64,000 nt of DNA from Azolla caroliniana (lineage: Eukaryota > Polypodiophyta). The stretch lies in assembly GCA_043228905.1 (NCBI GenBank), contig JBHGNT010000022.1, forward strand, positions 372,001-436,000, read 5' to 3'. Positions 11,662-22,715 of this stretch are shown one piece after another; position 1 is the stretch's first letter, and each line of letters begins with the position of its first letter. The translations under genes and the position numbers were made by a program. Under the pieces are notes generated by a model, which was not told where the DNA came from, searched no databases, and saw only the letters and a list, made by a program, of their open reading frames with translations.

Positions 11662-13821
11662 ATGGACGATTCGTTGGGAGGCATGTTCAAGCTCACCGAC
11701 TCCAACTATTCAGTGTGGAAGTCGAAGATGAGGGACATCCTTGTGGTTAAAGATCTTTGATTGTCGGTTCAGTTCGGGGACAAGAGACTGGACAAAATCG
11801 ATGCCACGATATGGGAGGTGATGCACATGAAGACAACGGCATACATACGGTACTTCATCGACATGAGTCTATACAACAACTTCAATGAAGAGAGCAAGGC
11901 TCATGAGATCTGGGAGAAGATCGGCATTATGTTTCAGAACAAAAATGTTGTTAATCAGGTTTCGGTATTTCGAAAGCTAGTAAGACTCCAATACCAAGAT
12001 GGCTCCAGCATGGTGGAGCACATGAATGCCTTCCAGGGGCTGATCCACCAAGCAAAATCATTGGAAGTACCTCTCACCGATGAGGTACTACCACTACTCC
12101 TGCTCGGTTCCCTCCCAGATAGCTGGGAGACGTTGGTTGTCACTTTGGGCAACGCCGGGCCGGAAGGGAAACGGTTATCCCTGGCAAGAGTGAAGTCGAG
12201 CTTGCAAGATGAGGAGGCGCGTCGGAAAGATAAGGATACGAGCTCCGACTCCAAAGCGCTCCTTACCGAATCGGAACGTGGAAGACAAAGGAATCGTACT
12301 CCCCAGAACCGAGAAAAGTCGGGGGCACGATCAAAGTCAAGGGGGAGGCCTACCTGCTTCTATTGAGGCAAGCCGAGACACTTCCAGAAGAACTGTCGGC
12401 ACTTCCGAAAAGACAAGGAAACTGATGGTACCGATTCGAAGCGGACACCGGATTAGAACGGTAAAGACCGGAGGGGAACGGACCAGAAGGGAACAACGGC
12501 AATCACAGCAAGTGAAGAAGAGTTGATGCTCATCACCGTGGAGAGTGAGCTAAACCTTGCCGGCGACGAGATCACCTGGGTGGTCGACTCCGGAGCGTCA
12601 TTCCACCTTACCCCAGACCGGAAATGCTTCTCATCCTACTCAGTCGGTGATCACGCTTGTGTCCAGATGGGGAATGAAGGTACATGCCGAATTGTCGGCA
12701 TAGGAGATGTGTGGTTGACAACACCAACCAGATGCAAGTTGCTGCTAAAGGATGTCCGACACGTTCCGAAGGTTCGTTTGAACCTGATATCAGCCGGTCG
12801 GCTAGATGATGAAGGCTACACGGGTCGGAACAGTGTTATGAAGTTCAACAAAGGGAGCCTGATTGTGGCTCGGGCCCGGAAGGTCAACACGTGTACCTTA
12901 TGAATGCCCGGTTATGCCCAGAAGAAGTGAACGTGGCTTCCGACACTGTCGGTGAGCTGTGGCACAAGAGGTTGTGTCACATGAGCGAGAAGGGGATGAA
13001 GAGGCTTGCAGACGACAACCTCATTCCAGTGAAGAACGTGAACCTGGAGAAGTGCACTGATTGTCTGGCCGGTAAACAAAACCGGACCTCCTTCCGATCG
13101 AGGCCACCAATGAGAGGTAATGCACCACTGGAGTTGGTGCATACTGATGTATGTCAAGTGGACACGAAGTCACATGCCGGATCACAGTACTTCATGATGT
13201 TCATAGATGACCACAGCCGGAAGTTGTGGGCCACACCGTTGAAGACGAAGGATCAGGTGCTATCCGTCTTCAAAGAGCTCCAAGCGAGAGTGAAAAGAGA
13301 AACCGACCGGAAGCTGAAGGCGGTTCGAGCAGATAATGGAGGTGAATACTGGGGGCAGTTCGAGGAGTATTGTCATTCAATGGGAATCCGGCTCGAATTT
13401 ACCATGCCGAAGACGCCGGAACTAAACGGGATGTCCGAGAGGATGAACAGGACCATAATGGAGAGGGTCCGGAGTATGTTGGCGCATGCAAAATTACCCA
13501 AGAAGTTTTGGGCTGAGGCACTGTCGACGGCGACATATGTGATAAACAGATCACCCTCAGTACCCTTGGACGGAGACACACGGCAGAGAGTATGAACCGG
13601 TAAGGAAGTGTCCTACCGGCATCTGAAGGTGTTCGGGTGTCTCGCATACGTGCATGTTGCTAAGGACCGGAGAGGAAAGTTGGTTCCAAAGACCCGGCCA
13701 TGCATATTCCTCGGATACGGCGATGATGAGTTCGGCTACCGAGTGTGGGATCTGGTTGACAAGAAGGTATTTTGGAGTTGAGATATTATCTTCATGGAGG
13801 ACAAGACGCTCGCCGACTGCA
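11662..13821 (+). pseudogene. Copia C gag-protease-integrase, disrupted
   Basis: The frame starts MDDSLGGMFKLTDSNYSVWK, a typical copia Gag start, and shows a gag domain of the UBN2 type. A CCHC knuckle is broken by a stop in CFY*GKPRHFQKNC (about 12357-12400). The protease has an intact DSGASFHLTP near 12585. The GAG-pre-integrase zinc region HKRLCHMSEKG...CTDC is at about 12960-13070. The integrase core DDE is at about 13140-13460, including VHTDVCQ, VRADNGGE and ELNGMSERMNRT. Stops at 11758, 12364, about 12455 and 13593 disable it. Sequence continues into the post-integrase region (VFGCLAYVHV, FLGY) and ends abruptly at about 13821, where the inverted RT block begins. Confidence 0.92.
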
Positions 13822-14435
13822 AGGTTGTGTACATCAAGCTCCCGACGACATAGGCATATGGAACCTTCATCATATCAGCCTTCTCTGCTTTCGTCTTTGG
13901 GCTTTGCTTACCGGATAATCTGTAGTTTGCCGGGAGTGTCAATCTGACTGGTTTTGCTTCTAACATGTTGAACCGCTGAAGCACCTTTGTCACGTATTTC
14001 TCCTGTGACAACCACAATTGCTTCTTTGACCGGTCCCAGATGATGTGCATCCCCAGCATCTGTCTTGCCGGACCCAAGTCTTTCATTGCAAAAGTTCGAT
14101 TAAGAGCCTTCTTCAGCATCCGTATTTTGGCTTGGTCCCGTCCGACGATCAACATGTCGTCCACGTACAGAAGGAGTATCAAGAAGTCGCCTCCTTTGAA
14201 CTTCTTCACAAACATGCAATGATCGGCCTGCGTCTTGTGGTACCCTTGATCGGTCATGAAGGAGTCGAACTTCTGGTACCATTGTCGGGGAGCTTGCTTC
14301 GGTCCGTACATGCTCTTCTTCAACCGGAAAACCAGGTGCTCCTTCCCTTTCTCCACGAATCCTTCCGGTTGCTGCATGTAGATCTCCTCTTCGAGGTCAC
14401 CGTGAAGGAATGCCGTCTTCACGTCCAACTGCTCT
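13822..14435 (-). pseudogene. Copia C reverse-transcriptase block, inverted
   Basis: On the minus strand it reads as an almost uninterrupted copia RT, from QLDVKTAFLHGDLEEE through MYGPKQAPRQWY and the catalytic LLLYVDDMLI to VVGSLMYTT. Everything around it belongs to the same element but lies on the plus strand. The block is therefore an internal inversion, with loss of the linker before RT and of RNase H after it. The right edge abuts the middle of the 3' LTR. Confidence 0.9.
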
Positions 14436-14791
14436 ACCTAGGGAAAACTTAATAGTGATGATGATATAGTTATTGGTGTAACGACTGTACAGAGAGAGAG
14501 ACAGAGAGAGCGATACAGAGGATGTCTCTGTTGTAACCGCCGCTAGGCGAAGATTGTGAGCAAGAGGTCGTTGCCTCTGTGCTCCCTGTTGTATTACTTT
14601 ATAGAGTGATATTTTGGAGTCTGTGGACTCCCGTGGTTTTTTCCCTCTCAGGGTTTTCCACGTTAATATCCTATGTATTCTCTTTCTATTTTGTTGACTT
14701 ACCTCCATTCCCATTTCGTCTGTGTTTTGATTGTCATCAAGTGATCTACACTTCGGTTGTGGCCGGAGATTAATGCACATATTTCACGTCA
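14436..14791 (+). repeat. Partial 3' LTR of copia element C
   Basis: Corresponds to 11275-11630 of the 5' LTR at equal length (356 bp). The first 373 bp of the LTR are missing, lost with RNase H at the inversion. It ends in CACGTCA, followed by the ATTCT duplication. Confidence 0.9.
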
Positions 14792-14946
14792 ATTCTTTTC
14801 TTTAGCAATCCATATAAAGGCTCGGCGACATGAGCGTACTCCAGAATTAAGATATGATAAAATGCACATGCTCCAAGGAACCTTCGAACCTCTGTTTGGT
14901 TTACGCATTCTTCTTTCATATCCTGGATCGCGTTCACCACGGATGG
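14792..14946 (-). pseudogene. Element B RT fragment (fragment 2 of 4)
   Basis: A short minus-strand piece of the Ty3 RT end (RRFLGACAFYHI, HVAEPLYGLLKK) caught between copia C (ending at 14791) and element D (starting at 14947). The last five bases, GATGG, are the target duplication of D, repeated at 31572. Confidence 0.9.
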
Positions 14947-15385
14947 TGTTGTCCGCCGGAATAGTAACCGACAGACAAGAGCGTAGGAATAAGAAATAAT
15001 ATAAGATCATAACGCATGTAACGGTTCACGCAGGAAGCGTGAACGGCTAAATAGACCATGCGTATATAAAGGACAGAAAACCTCTGATAGAGGGAGCGTG
15101 TAATTTTGGGAATGTAAGAAACGTCTCATATTAGAATTCTATCTTCTGTGATTCTCTGTGTATAGCTACGGCTAATCTACTGTGTGTGTCTTGAAGACCT
15201 AATCGTGTAAGAACGTAAGTGTAACCCTTGCTAAGGATTCGGTTGTAGCCATCTCCCTTATACGCTGATAGGTTACAGGGAACATTCCCCTACACATTAC
15301 GCTTAGACGCCTATTCGTTGTTCCACACCCACTTGGAGGTCTAGGTCGAAGGACTGACCGCGGACCGTGTTCCTAATCGGCAACA
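14947..15385 (+). repeat. 5' LTR of element D
   Basis: TGTTGTCCGCCGGAATAG...CTAATCGGCAACA, 439 bp, near-identical to 31133-31571. A TATA-like TATATAAAGG lies near 15062. Confidence 0.93.
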
Positions 15386-15389
15386 CTTT

Positions 15390-15406
15390 TGGCATGCTTG
15401 GTGATC
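15390..15406 (+). other. Putative primer binding site of element D
   Basis: TGGCATGCTTGGTGATC follows the 5' LTR after four bases. The tRNA was not identified. Confidence 0.45.
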
Positions 15407-15673
15407 TGTGTCTTCTCACAGACGAGCAACAATGAATGGATGTTTAGCCACAGACGCCCCAGAGAACCAACACGACAAGCCTGGCCAATAACAAGGTCCG
15501 TCACACGCCAGGCAGAAGAACGCAAACGGCAAAAGCCTCGCCTCAGCAACCTCAGTACTACCTGCCATGAGTACAAAGGTGATTCTTCACTCTCCAAATA
15601 CCTCGACAAGACGCGGGGACTACGCTCACTACAACCACCCGGTGGTCTTTCCCGACCCGTCGTAGCCCCCACC

Positions 15674-17100
15674 ATGGCCTTTTCCTACCCCCGCTTTAAC
15701 GGCGAAACCGATGCCGCAACTCATATTCGCATGTTCCTGAATGTCTGGAATGCGAACCACATGGCACAAAGCCTTACGGAGGCGGTAGCACAGCAGGCGA
15801 AAATGACGGAGTTCGGGTTAACATTAGATGGGCGAGCGGTGTTTTGGAATTCACAGATGGATTTACCAGCAATAACAACCTTTGATCAGCTACAGTCCAC
15901 TTTCTTGCGATTCTTCCATCAGAGGGTTCCATAATGCGAAATCCTCGGACAGTTTTATACGATTAAGCAACTGCCGACCGAGATGATAGCGGACTTCAGC
16001 TTATGTTTCCAAAATTTATGACGGAAACTGGAATGGAGCCCCGCGGAGGACGAGGCTCGGGAAACATTTCTGGCAGCTTTACGTCGGCCCATCCGGGCAA
16101 CGCTCAACAACAATAGCGTGAAAGGGGAAATGGCGGATATGGTAATTGAACGAGCGTTACAGCTCGAGTTGGATGACGAGGAGGAAAGGTTTTCTATGTC
16201 CTCCTTACGACATGCATTACCCCAGGATGAGGAACGCCAGTTTCGTCAAGCAATCCAGTGCACCATTTGCTTGAACTCGGGGCATTCTGCAGTGGAGTGC
16301 AATATGCGAATCCACTGCCCAATCTGCCACTCGAAGGCTCACACAGTCGACCAATGCGAATACAATATGTTAAACAGAGCCACTCCCGCAGTCCGCAGCA
16401 TGGACACACAACGTCAACCACACCAGACTGAACAAAGGAGGCAAGAAGGCCGACCACGGTATAAGGATCGCAACCCACGGGAGGACCGGCACTACCGGAA
16501 TCGCCGAAATCACAACGATTCTGAGGAGGACAAACCAGAGGATGAGGATTATCGTGGACATCCGAGTTACGCCAAAGGGGGTCGGCGCTACGAGAATCAC
16601 CGGCCGACAAACAAACGGGGCGGCTTCAATGGTTATCGTGGTAAGCCATGGCAGTATCGAGATCACCGGCGTTACGACGAAAGCTCGGGGGATGAAACGA
16701 CGGGATCAAAAGCAGCCACCGCATACGTTCCGACAAACGAGGCCGGACCGCGAGGAGCAAGTAGCACCAGGGGAGCGGCACACACCACCAGGAGCCAAGA
16801 AGGGTGAATCAAGCATCCATTGTTTTATTTGTCAACAACCCGAACATTATGCCACGCAATGTCCATCACGCAAGGGAAAGGGGCCCGCTGTCAATACGAT
16901 TACGGCAGAATTGCAGCAACTCACGACACGCCAGCAAACAAAAATGGTTGATTGGGCTGCGCAAGACGAGGCATGCCGAAAAGCCCAAGCGTGGGTGGAA
17001 AAAGCAAACGCGACAAATACGAAACGCATGCAAAAGGAGTCCGCGAACACAATGGAGCGAGCAGAGGACGAAAGACCAGTCCCAGACCCCATTTGGCAGG
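15674..17100 (+). pseudogene. Gag of Ty3 element D, three CCHC knuckles
   Basis: Start taken at the ATG of MAFSYPRFNGETDAATH (15674), because upstream codons run through the primer site. A retrotransposon-gag domain (FLNVWNANHMAQ, AVFWNSQM, LRRPIRATL) is followed by two adjacent zinc knuckles, CTICLNSGHSAVEC and CPICHSKAHTVDQC (16258-16353). An Arg/Asp/His-rich stretch comes next, then a third knuckle CFICQQPEHYATQC at about 16820-16863, in another frame after a frameshift near 16800. Stops occur near 15935 and 16018. Element F has the same three-knuckle layout. Confidence 0.88.
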
Positions 17101-18780
17101 TGTTAGCGGGCTGTGAGATAACGTTAACCATGGAGAAACTGTTGCAGCTAGTCCCACGCTTCCGTCAGACCATGGAAGAATGGGTGACAGGCATACCTGG
17201 GGTGAGTATCACTACAAACCTTACATACGTTAGCAATGGACCGCCGGTAGTGGATCAGCACAACCCGGCTATTACATTAATATTACACGGACAGGAAATT
17301 CCTGGATGTGTAATCGACGGCGGCTCAGGCGTCAATGTAATTAGCGTGAAAACTTGCGAGCAGTTAGGCATTTCAGAATGGGAGGCTTGCCCATTCTAGC
17401 TCCGAATGGCAAACACCCGCTCAGTACGACCATTAGGGTTAATTCGCAAAATAGGCATTATCGTGGGCGGACACCGATTCAACATCTCAGCGGTCGTCCT
17501 CGCCTTGGACGCCCCAGGGGCGTACCCAGTGCTTCTAGGCAGACCATGGCTTCGGGCAACAAATATCAAGCAGAGCTGGCAACACAAGTGTATCAGTTTC
17601 TGACACGGACGCACCAAAGTTCACGTAACTACGGAAGGAAGCACGCCACAACCGAAGGGTATAACACCATTATACGCAGAAGATATAAATATGTTGGCTG
17701 GGGTGGAGGATGCCGAATTAGAGGCATACCTCGATGAGCACCCTCGGATTATTCCGCTGTTTGAAAGAGACGTCATCGCAACCGCGGCAAAATATGTCAT
17801 GGCCACTGTTCTCCATGACGAGCCTTACGAACCAAACCCAGAGTCCATATTGGAACTCAACAGAGCACAGGCGGCATTCGAAAGGGAAATGGAGATTTCA
17901 CGACGAGTCACCGCTTCCGCCCTCGAAGAAGTAAATATGGGTATGGAATCGGAGCCTCGTTTCCTCTCCATCGAGAAGGAATTAAGACCGGACCAGAGAA
18001 ACACGATGATCGCACTACTCACGGAATATAAGGATGTGTTTGCTTGGGCTCACGAGGACATGAAGGGGTTAGATCCCAACTTCTATCAGCATAAGATCAA
18101 TTTAGCAACCGACGCGAAACCCGTCCAGCAGCGCCGCTACCGCATGAACCCAAACTACGCGACCCGTGTGAAAGAAGAAATTGACAAGCTCTTGAAGGCG
18201 GGGTTCATACGACCAGTTAAACAAGCGACATGGTTAAGCCCGATAGTGGTCGTTCCAAAGAAAAATGGCAAAATACGGGTATGTGTAGATTACCAAAAAT
18301 TAAACGTCATCACCATTACGGATGCATTTCCCTTACCCTTCACCGATAGCGTACTGGACGCCTTCACAGGCCATGAGATGTACAGTTTATTAGATGGCTT
18401 CAGTGGCTATAACCAGGTACGCATGCATTCCGAGGACCAAGAAAAGACGGCATTTGTCACGGACTGGGGAGTGTATGTGGCAATCGTCATGATGTTCGGG
18501 CTAAAGACGGTGCCGGCAACATTTCAACGGACAATTACGGAGATCTTTGGGGAATACATTCCGGCGTTCATGCAAGTTTTTTTAGACGACTTTGCGGTAT
18601 ATGGGAGAACAATAGACCATTTTTCACACTTACAATTGTGCCTGGAACGTTGCCGCACCGCACGCTGAAGCCTGAATCCCGCGAAATGTGCTTTCGGCGT
18701 GACCAACGGGACTCTCCTAGGCCATATAGTCAGCAAGGAGGGAATAGCGGTTGACCCGAACAAAATCTCCGCGATTACGC
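17101..18780 (+). pseudogene. Protease and reverse transcriptase of element D
   Basis: Protease motif CVIDGGSGVNVIS near 17310 (Asp-Gly-Gly), followed by a stop in place of Trp (PF*LRM at about 17398). RT at about 18130-18660 with YRMNPNYATRVKEEIDKLL, SPIVVVPKKNGKIRVCVDY, LLDGFSGYNQV and the catalytic VFLDDFAVYG near 18580. It is interrupted at 18780 by a solo Ty3 LTR that splits the thumb/RNase H junction. Stops occur at 17398, about 17602 and about 18666. Confidence 0.9.
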
Positions 18781-19908
18781 TGTCGTGAAGATTTTCGGCA
18801 ATGGTGTAAAAATCATATAAAACGTACAAAATCAAGTGTCAATCATATAAAACAATAATAGTGAATATACTAATTCTAAGTAAGTTTAATAACTTAGTAT
18901 AAAATACGAAGATCTTGAAGAGGTGCACTTTACTACATAAGAAACGGACATCTAAGTGTCAACTTATGTGGGTAAGAAGTTGCGAAAGAAAAAGAGAAAA
19001 TTATGAGATATCCCACATAGACAGGACGAATAAGGCTCTCACCATATATAATGTGGAGCAAAAGTTATTATCTTTGTGTCTATGTGTGGAGTATAGAGAG
19101 TTCAAGGTAACTTGATTTAAGAGTGGAGGTGGCCTAGCTACTTGTAAAGGTTTTGGCCAACCAAAACCGGACTAGCGATGGAGTCGGTGATCCGGCGACA
19201 GCCGGCAAAGCGACGATGGCACACCGGCAACGTCATCCGACGAAGACGGAGCCGGCGAGCCGGTGGAACCGACATCCGACGGCATTCGGCGTCATCCGGC
19301 AATCGGCAACCAAATTAATAAATGAATATCACATATATATATACAAGGAAGGCAAGTGAGGATTCGAACCTTGCACCTTTTAGTTAAGAGTCAATAGGCT
19401 TACCACTCAGCCATGACATTTAATTGAATTTATATTTCTATCATTTTAGTTTTACATATAAATTCTCATACATGAGAGCTAAAATGAGTGACATGGTTAT
19501 CATGCACCACATGTAATACATGAGCGCCAAATGGCAAACATGCATTTTATGCATGTCTTGAACCCTCAAATGCATGAGGGCATCTATAAAAGAGGGAATG
19601 AAAAAGATCAAAGGGGGGATTTTTCTTAGAAAAAAAAGAAAGCTTTGTACTTTAAAATCAAAATTAATATTAAGAAGAAAATTTGTTATCCTTTTGATGA
19701 TATACCTTGTTCTTGAAATCTAAAGTCAAGAGTTCTTAATCTCTCTCTCAATCTAAAATCAAGCGTTCTATCTTATCTCAATCTCTCTCTCTTTCAATCT
19801 ATCTTAATTCCTTTCCCACTAAAGCTTGGGCAAACTTCGAGTCCTTCCAGTCCAAAACCTCGGCAGTTCCGTCTCACAATCCGCGCCTAGTGACGGATCT
19901 TCACGACA
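18781..19908 (+). repeat. Solo Ty3 LTR (B-type family) inside element D
   Basis: A 1128-bp block starting TGTCGTGAAGAT and ending ATCTTCACGACA, a perfect 12-bp inverted terminal repeat. It is flanked by ACGC on both sides (18777-18780 and 19909-19912). It carries no coding sequence. Both ends match the LTR of element B, and the 3' half matches the LTR at 59476 (including CATGCA-rich repeats and a TATA box near 19588). A solo LTR arises by recombination between the two LTRs of a full element. Confidence 0.9.
19351..19414 (-). other. tRNA-like module inside the LTR
   Basis: On the minus strand it shows an A-box match TGGCTGAGTGGTAAGCC and a B-box match GGTTCGAATCC, about 30 nt apart. Between them lies a tRNA-Lys-like loop (ACTCTTAACT). 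Acceptor and anticodon stems do not pair properly, so this is not a working tRNA gene. The same module recurs at 59657-59727. Confidence 0.55.
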
Positions 19909-19912
19909 ACGC

Positions 19913-21905
19913 AAGCCAAAACTCCGACAAACGCCAAATCACTCAGCCGGTTTTAGGACAAATACGGTGGCATAGTCGGATGATACGGTATTTGGCGGAG
20001 TTCGCCACGCCGTTACAAGTTGTCGTACATCGGACTCCTTTCCAATGGACTGTAATGGAGGATAAGGCCTACAAGGCACTTAAGATAATGCTCACACAGG
20101 CTCCCGTTGTACAACCACCAATTTGGGCGAAGCCATTCCACGTGTTCGTCGACGCCTCGGACATAGCAATAGGAAGTGCACTAATGCAACTCACCGAACC
20201 AAGCTGGTACAGGCCAGTATACTACGTTAGTCGCAAATTATCAACAGTAGAGCGTAACTACTCCACAACGGAGCGGGAGGTGCTAGGGATGATCTATAGC
20301 ATCAATAAATTCCGACACTATTTATTAGGAAGGAAATTCACGTTCCACGTGGATCATTCGGAGCTATTGTATTTTGTGGAGAAACAAGCCCTGAAAGGGA
20401 AATTGGTGCAGTGGATGTTGCTGCTCCAGGAATTCGATTTCGTAATCCAACACCGACCAAGGACGCAACACGCAGTGGCGGATTTTTTGAGCAGACTCGA
20501 GAATGGAGAAACAGTACAGAAAGATGATGACGATTTTCCGGACGTCGATATCCTGCGGGTAGTGACACTAACAGAAAGAACGGAATCGACCTTTCCGGAC
20601 CAGTGGCTTATGGAAATGACGTACTTTTTTACTACGGGACTGCCTCCACCACAATTACGTACGGACGAGAAGAAACGACTAGCCGTCCGAAGACGTCACT
20701 TCTGCCTCGTCGAAGGCATTTTATATCACAAAGGAGGTGACGGCATTTGGCGACGTGGGGTACGACAGGATGAGAAGGAAGCTGTTTTACGGGAGGCACA
20801 CTGCGGCAGAAGGACGCATCCGCGTATTGTAGCCCGGAAGGTGTGGCAAGCAGCCTTATGGTGGCCAACAACACAGAAGGACGCATCCACGTATTGTAGA
20901 AAGTGTGATTTATGTCAACGGATGGGACAGCCCGCGGAGGGCGCAAAGATGCCACACCAGCCCGTATTACCGCTAGACCCCTTCCAAAAGTGGGGATTGG
21001 ATTTTGTGGGGCCCTTCACACCGGCGGCAGCCCGTATGGGCAATAAATACATATTGGTATCCACAGATTATTGCACCAAATGGGTAGAAGCAAAGGCACT
21101 ACGTGAAAATACGGCGGCCGTCACCGCAAGATTCCTTTACGAGCACATCTGGTGCCAGTTCGGCTGTCCGATTGAGCTTATCAGTGACTAGGGGAGCCAC
21201 TTTCTCAATACGGTTGTTCGAGAACTAACACATCATTACGCCGTAGTCCATAAGAAGAGTACGCCATATTATCTACAAGCGAATGGATTAGCAGAATCCA
21301 CCAACAAGACGTTGCAGACCATTTTGAAGAAAATCATCAATTAAAATGGAATGGACTGGGATACCAAACTACAAAGTGTGTTATGGGCGTACAGAACCAG
21401 CTACAAAACAAGCATACAATCAATGCCATTTCGACTAGCGTTTGGGCTGGAGGCTGTGATGCGGGTCGAATTTCAGGTACCTAGTTTGCGAATTCAGGTA
21501 CGGAACCGACTATCAGAAGCCAAGTCGGAGGAGGTATGGCTCCACCAACTCCTCGAACTAGGGGAAAAATGCGTCCAAAACATGGCTGTGTTGGAGCAGG
21601 AACAGCGATGGCGTAAAGCGTTTGTGGATCAACATCAGAACGCAAGGGAAAAGGAGTTCGTCGTGGGTCGAGCAGTGCTGGTTTTCCAAACTCGCATGGG
21701 CCATATGCTAGGGAAGTTACGATTCCGCTGGACCGGCCCATACTGGATAATTGGAGCGGAACAAGGCACGTTCCAACTAGGTACGTTGGCCGGGGAAGTA
21801 GTACGACGAAAGGTGAATGGGTTTCGCCTTAAACCTTACCTGGGCCCTACGCCACCTAACCCATTCACCGTCGGTCAGGACAAAGCCGGAGAACCCACGG
21901 CGTAA
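19913..21905 (+). pseudogene. RNase H and integrase of element D
   Basis: Resumes the D polyprotein after the solo LTR. RT connection (RYLAEFATPL), RNase H (VFVDASDIAIGSAL, TEREVLGMIY, FHVDHSELL, VADFLSRL), then integrase with zinc motif (EAHCGRRTHP...CRKCDLC), WGLDFVGPF, and LISD followed by a stop in place of Gln before GSHF (21189). The last part (21351-21905) includes the conserved LGKLRFRWTGPYWI end and closes at GEPTA. A second stop lies near 21343. Both stops are single-base changes, so this copy died by point mutation. Confidence 0.92.
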
Positions 21906-22228
21906 AGGGACGGCCCCACTTGTACCATAATGTAAAAATAGGTTGTATGTAACTATTACGTAAAAATAAAAAATAAAAAAGAGAAGATAGCGACACTATT
22001 AAAAGGACTAAATGCATGCATAGACTCCTAGTTCACGAACACGTGGCACCACGATGGCTCACCGCCCAATGAACCCTAAGCCACAAAAAGAAGGAAACAG
22101 AAGATTTTCTGCACAAAATAGAAACTCATCTTCTAGCTATTAGCGCTTCCATCGCTCCTCCCCCTCACCTTCTCCATCCTATCACACAGCTTCAACCCAC
22201 CGCAACCACCAATCTCCTTCCCACGAAC
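21906..22228 (+). other. Non-coding spacer of element D before the extra ORF
   Basis: About 320 bp between the integrase stop and the insertion site of element F. It continues after F at 29303 for only about 15 bp to the ATG of the extra ORF. It is rich in A and C and may act as a leader. No conserved motif recognised. Confidence 0.6.
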
Positions 22229-22661
22229 TGTTAACTCTTAGGGCCGGACAATGGCCTAACACAGGGTGTCTACGGAAGACACTTCACCAAAGGGGTGTTA
22301 CAGCATCAGGATTAGACTCAACGATTAATCCGACTTAATTAGGTTACTTAGCATGATCGTCCTTAATATTCACACGCATAAGATATAACAATGAATGCAG
22401 AACGGCAATTAACACAGAGAGATAACAACACTAAGCTTTATTAATTAACCGCTGCTCATTACATTGTATCCGGGCCTTTAAATAGGTTTCTGGTTTGTAA
22501 TACAAAACGGTGCCATCCGCACCTATTCGGGATCGGTCCGGATCCGGAACGGCATACCGATTCTGGTCCGTCTGTCCACACTCATAGCTTACTTACAACC
22601 ATTCCTAACAATTAAATAACTCCCTGTTTCACACTCTGGACTCCTTTGCCGGCCGGTAACA
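22229..22661 (-). repeat. 3' LTR of element F
   Basis: 433 bp. On the minus strand it runs from TGTTACCGGCCGGCAAAGG to AGAGTTAACA. Same length as the copies at 25181 and 28870. Confidence 0.9.
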
Positions 22662-22686
22662 CATGGCACGCCCGTGGGACAGTACC
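22662..22686 (-). other. Conserved block at the 3' LTR border of element F
   Basis: On the minus strand a 25-bp block GGTACTGTCCCAC...GCGTGCCATG ends at the LTR start. It matches 21 of 25 positions of the block preceding the 3' LTR of element D (31108-31132). It occupies the polypurine-tract position but is not purine-rich. Confidence 0.6.
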
Positions 22687-22715
22687 TTGTACGTCGAATC
22701 CACATCCGACCCTTG

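Larger units (their letters stand above)
10902..14791 (+). mobile_element. Ty1/copia LTR retrotransposon C, rearranged
   Basis: A 3.89-kb copia element bounded by the perfect 5-bp target duplication ATTCT (10897-10901 and 14792-14796). Order: 5' LTR, initiator-tRNA-Met primer site, gag, protease, integrase (all plus), then an inverted block of RT (13822-14435), then only the last 356 bp of the 3' LTR. RNase H and the first half of the 3' LTR are missing. It is the same family as minus-strand element E at 34148-36646. It is defective and interrupts the RT of element B. Confidence 0.93.

Noticed and set aside
19351-19414. A true tRNA-Lys gene
   Set aside because: A and B boxes are present, but the acceptor and anticodon stems do not pair and the 3' part is too short. 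It lies inside an LTR and recurs in another copy in a worse state.
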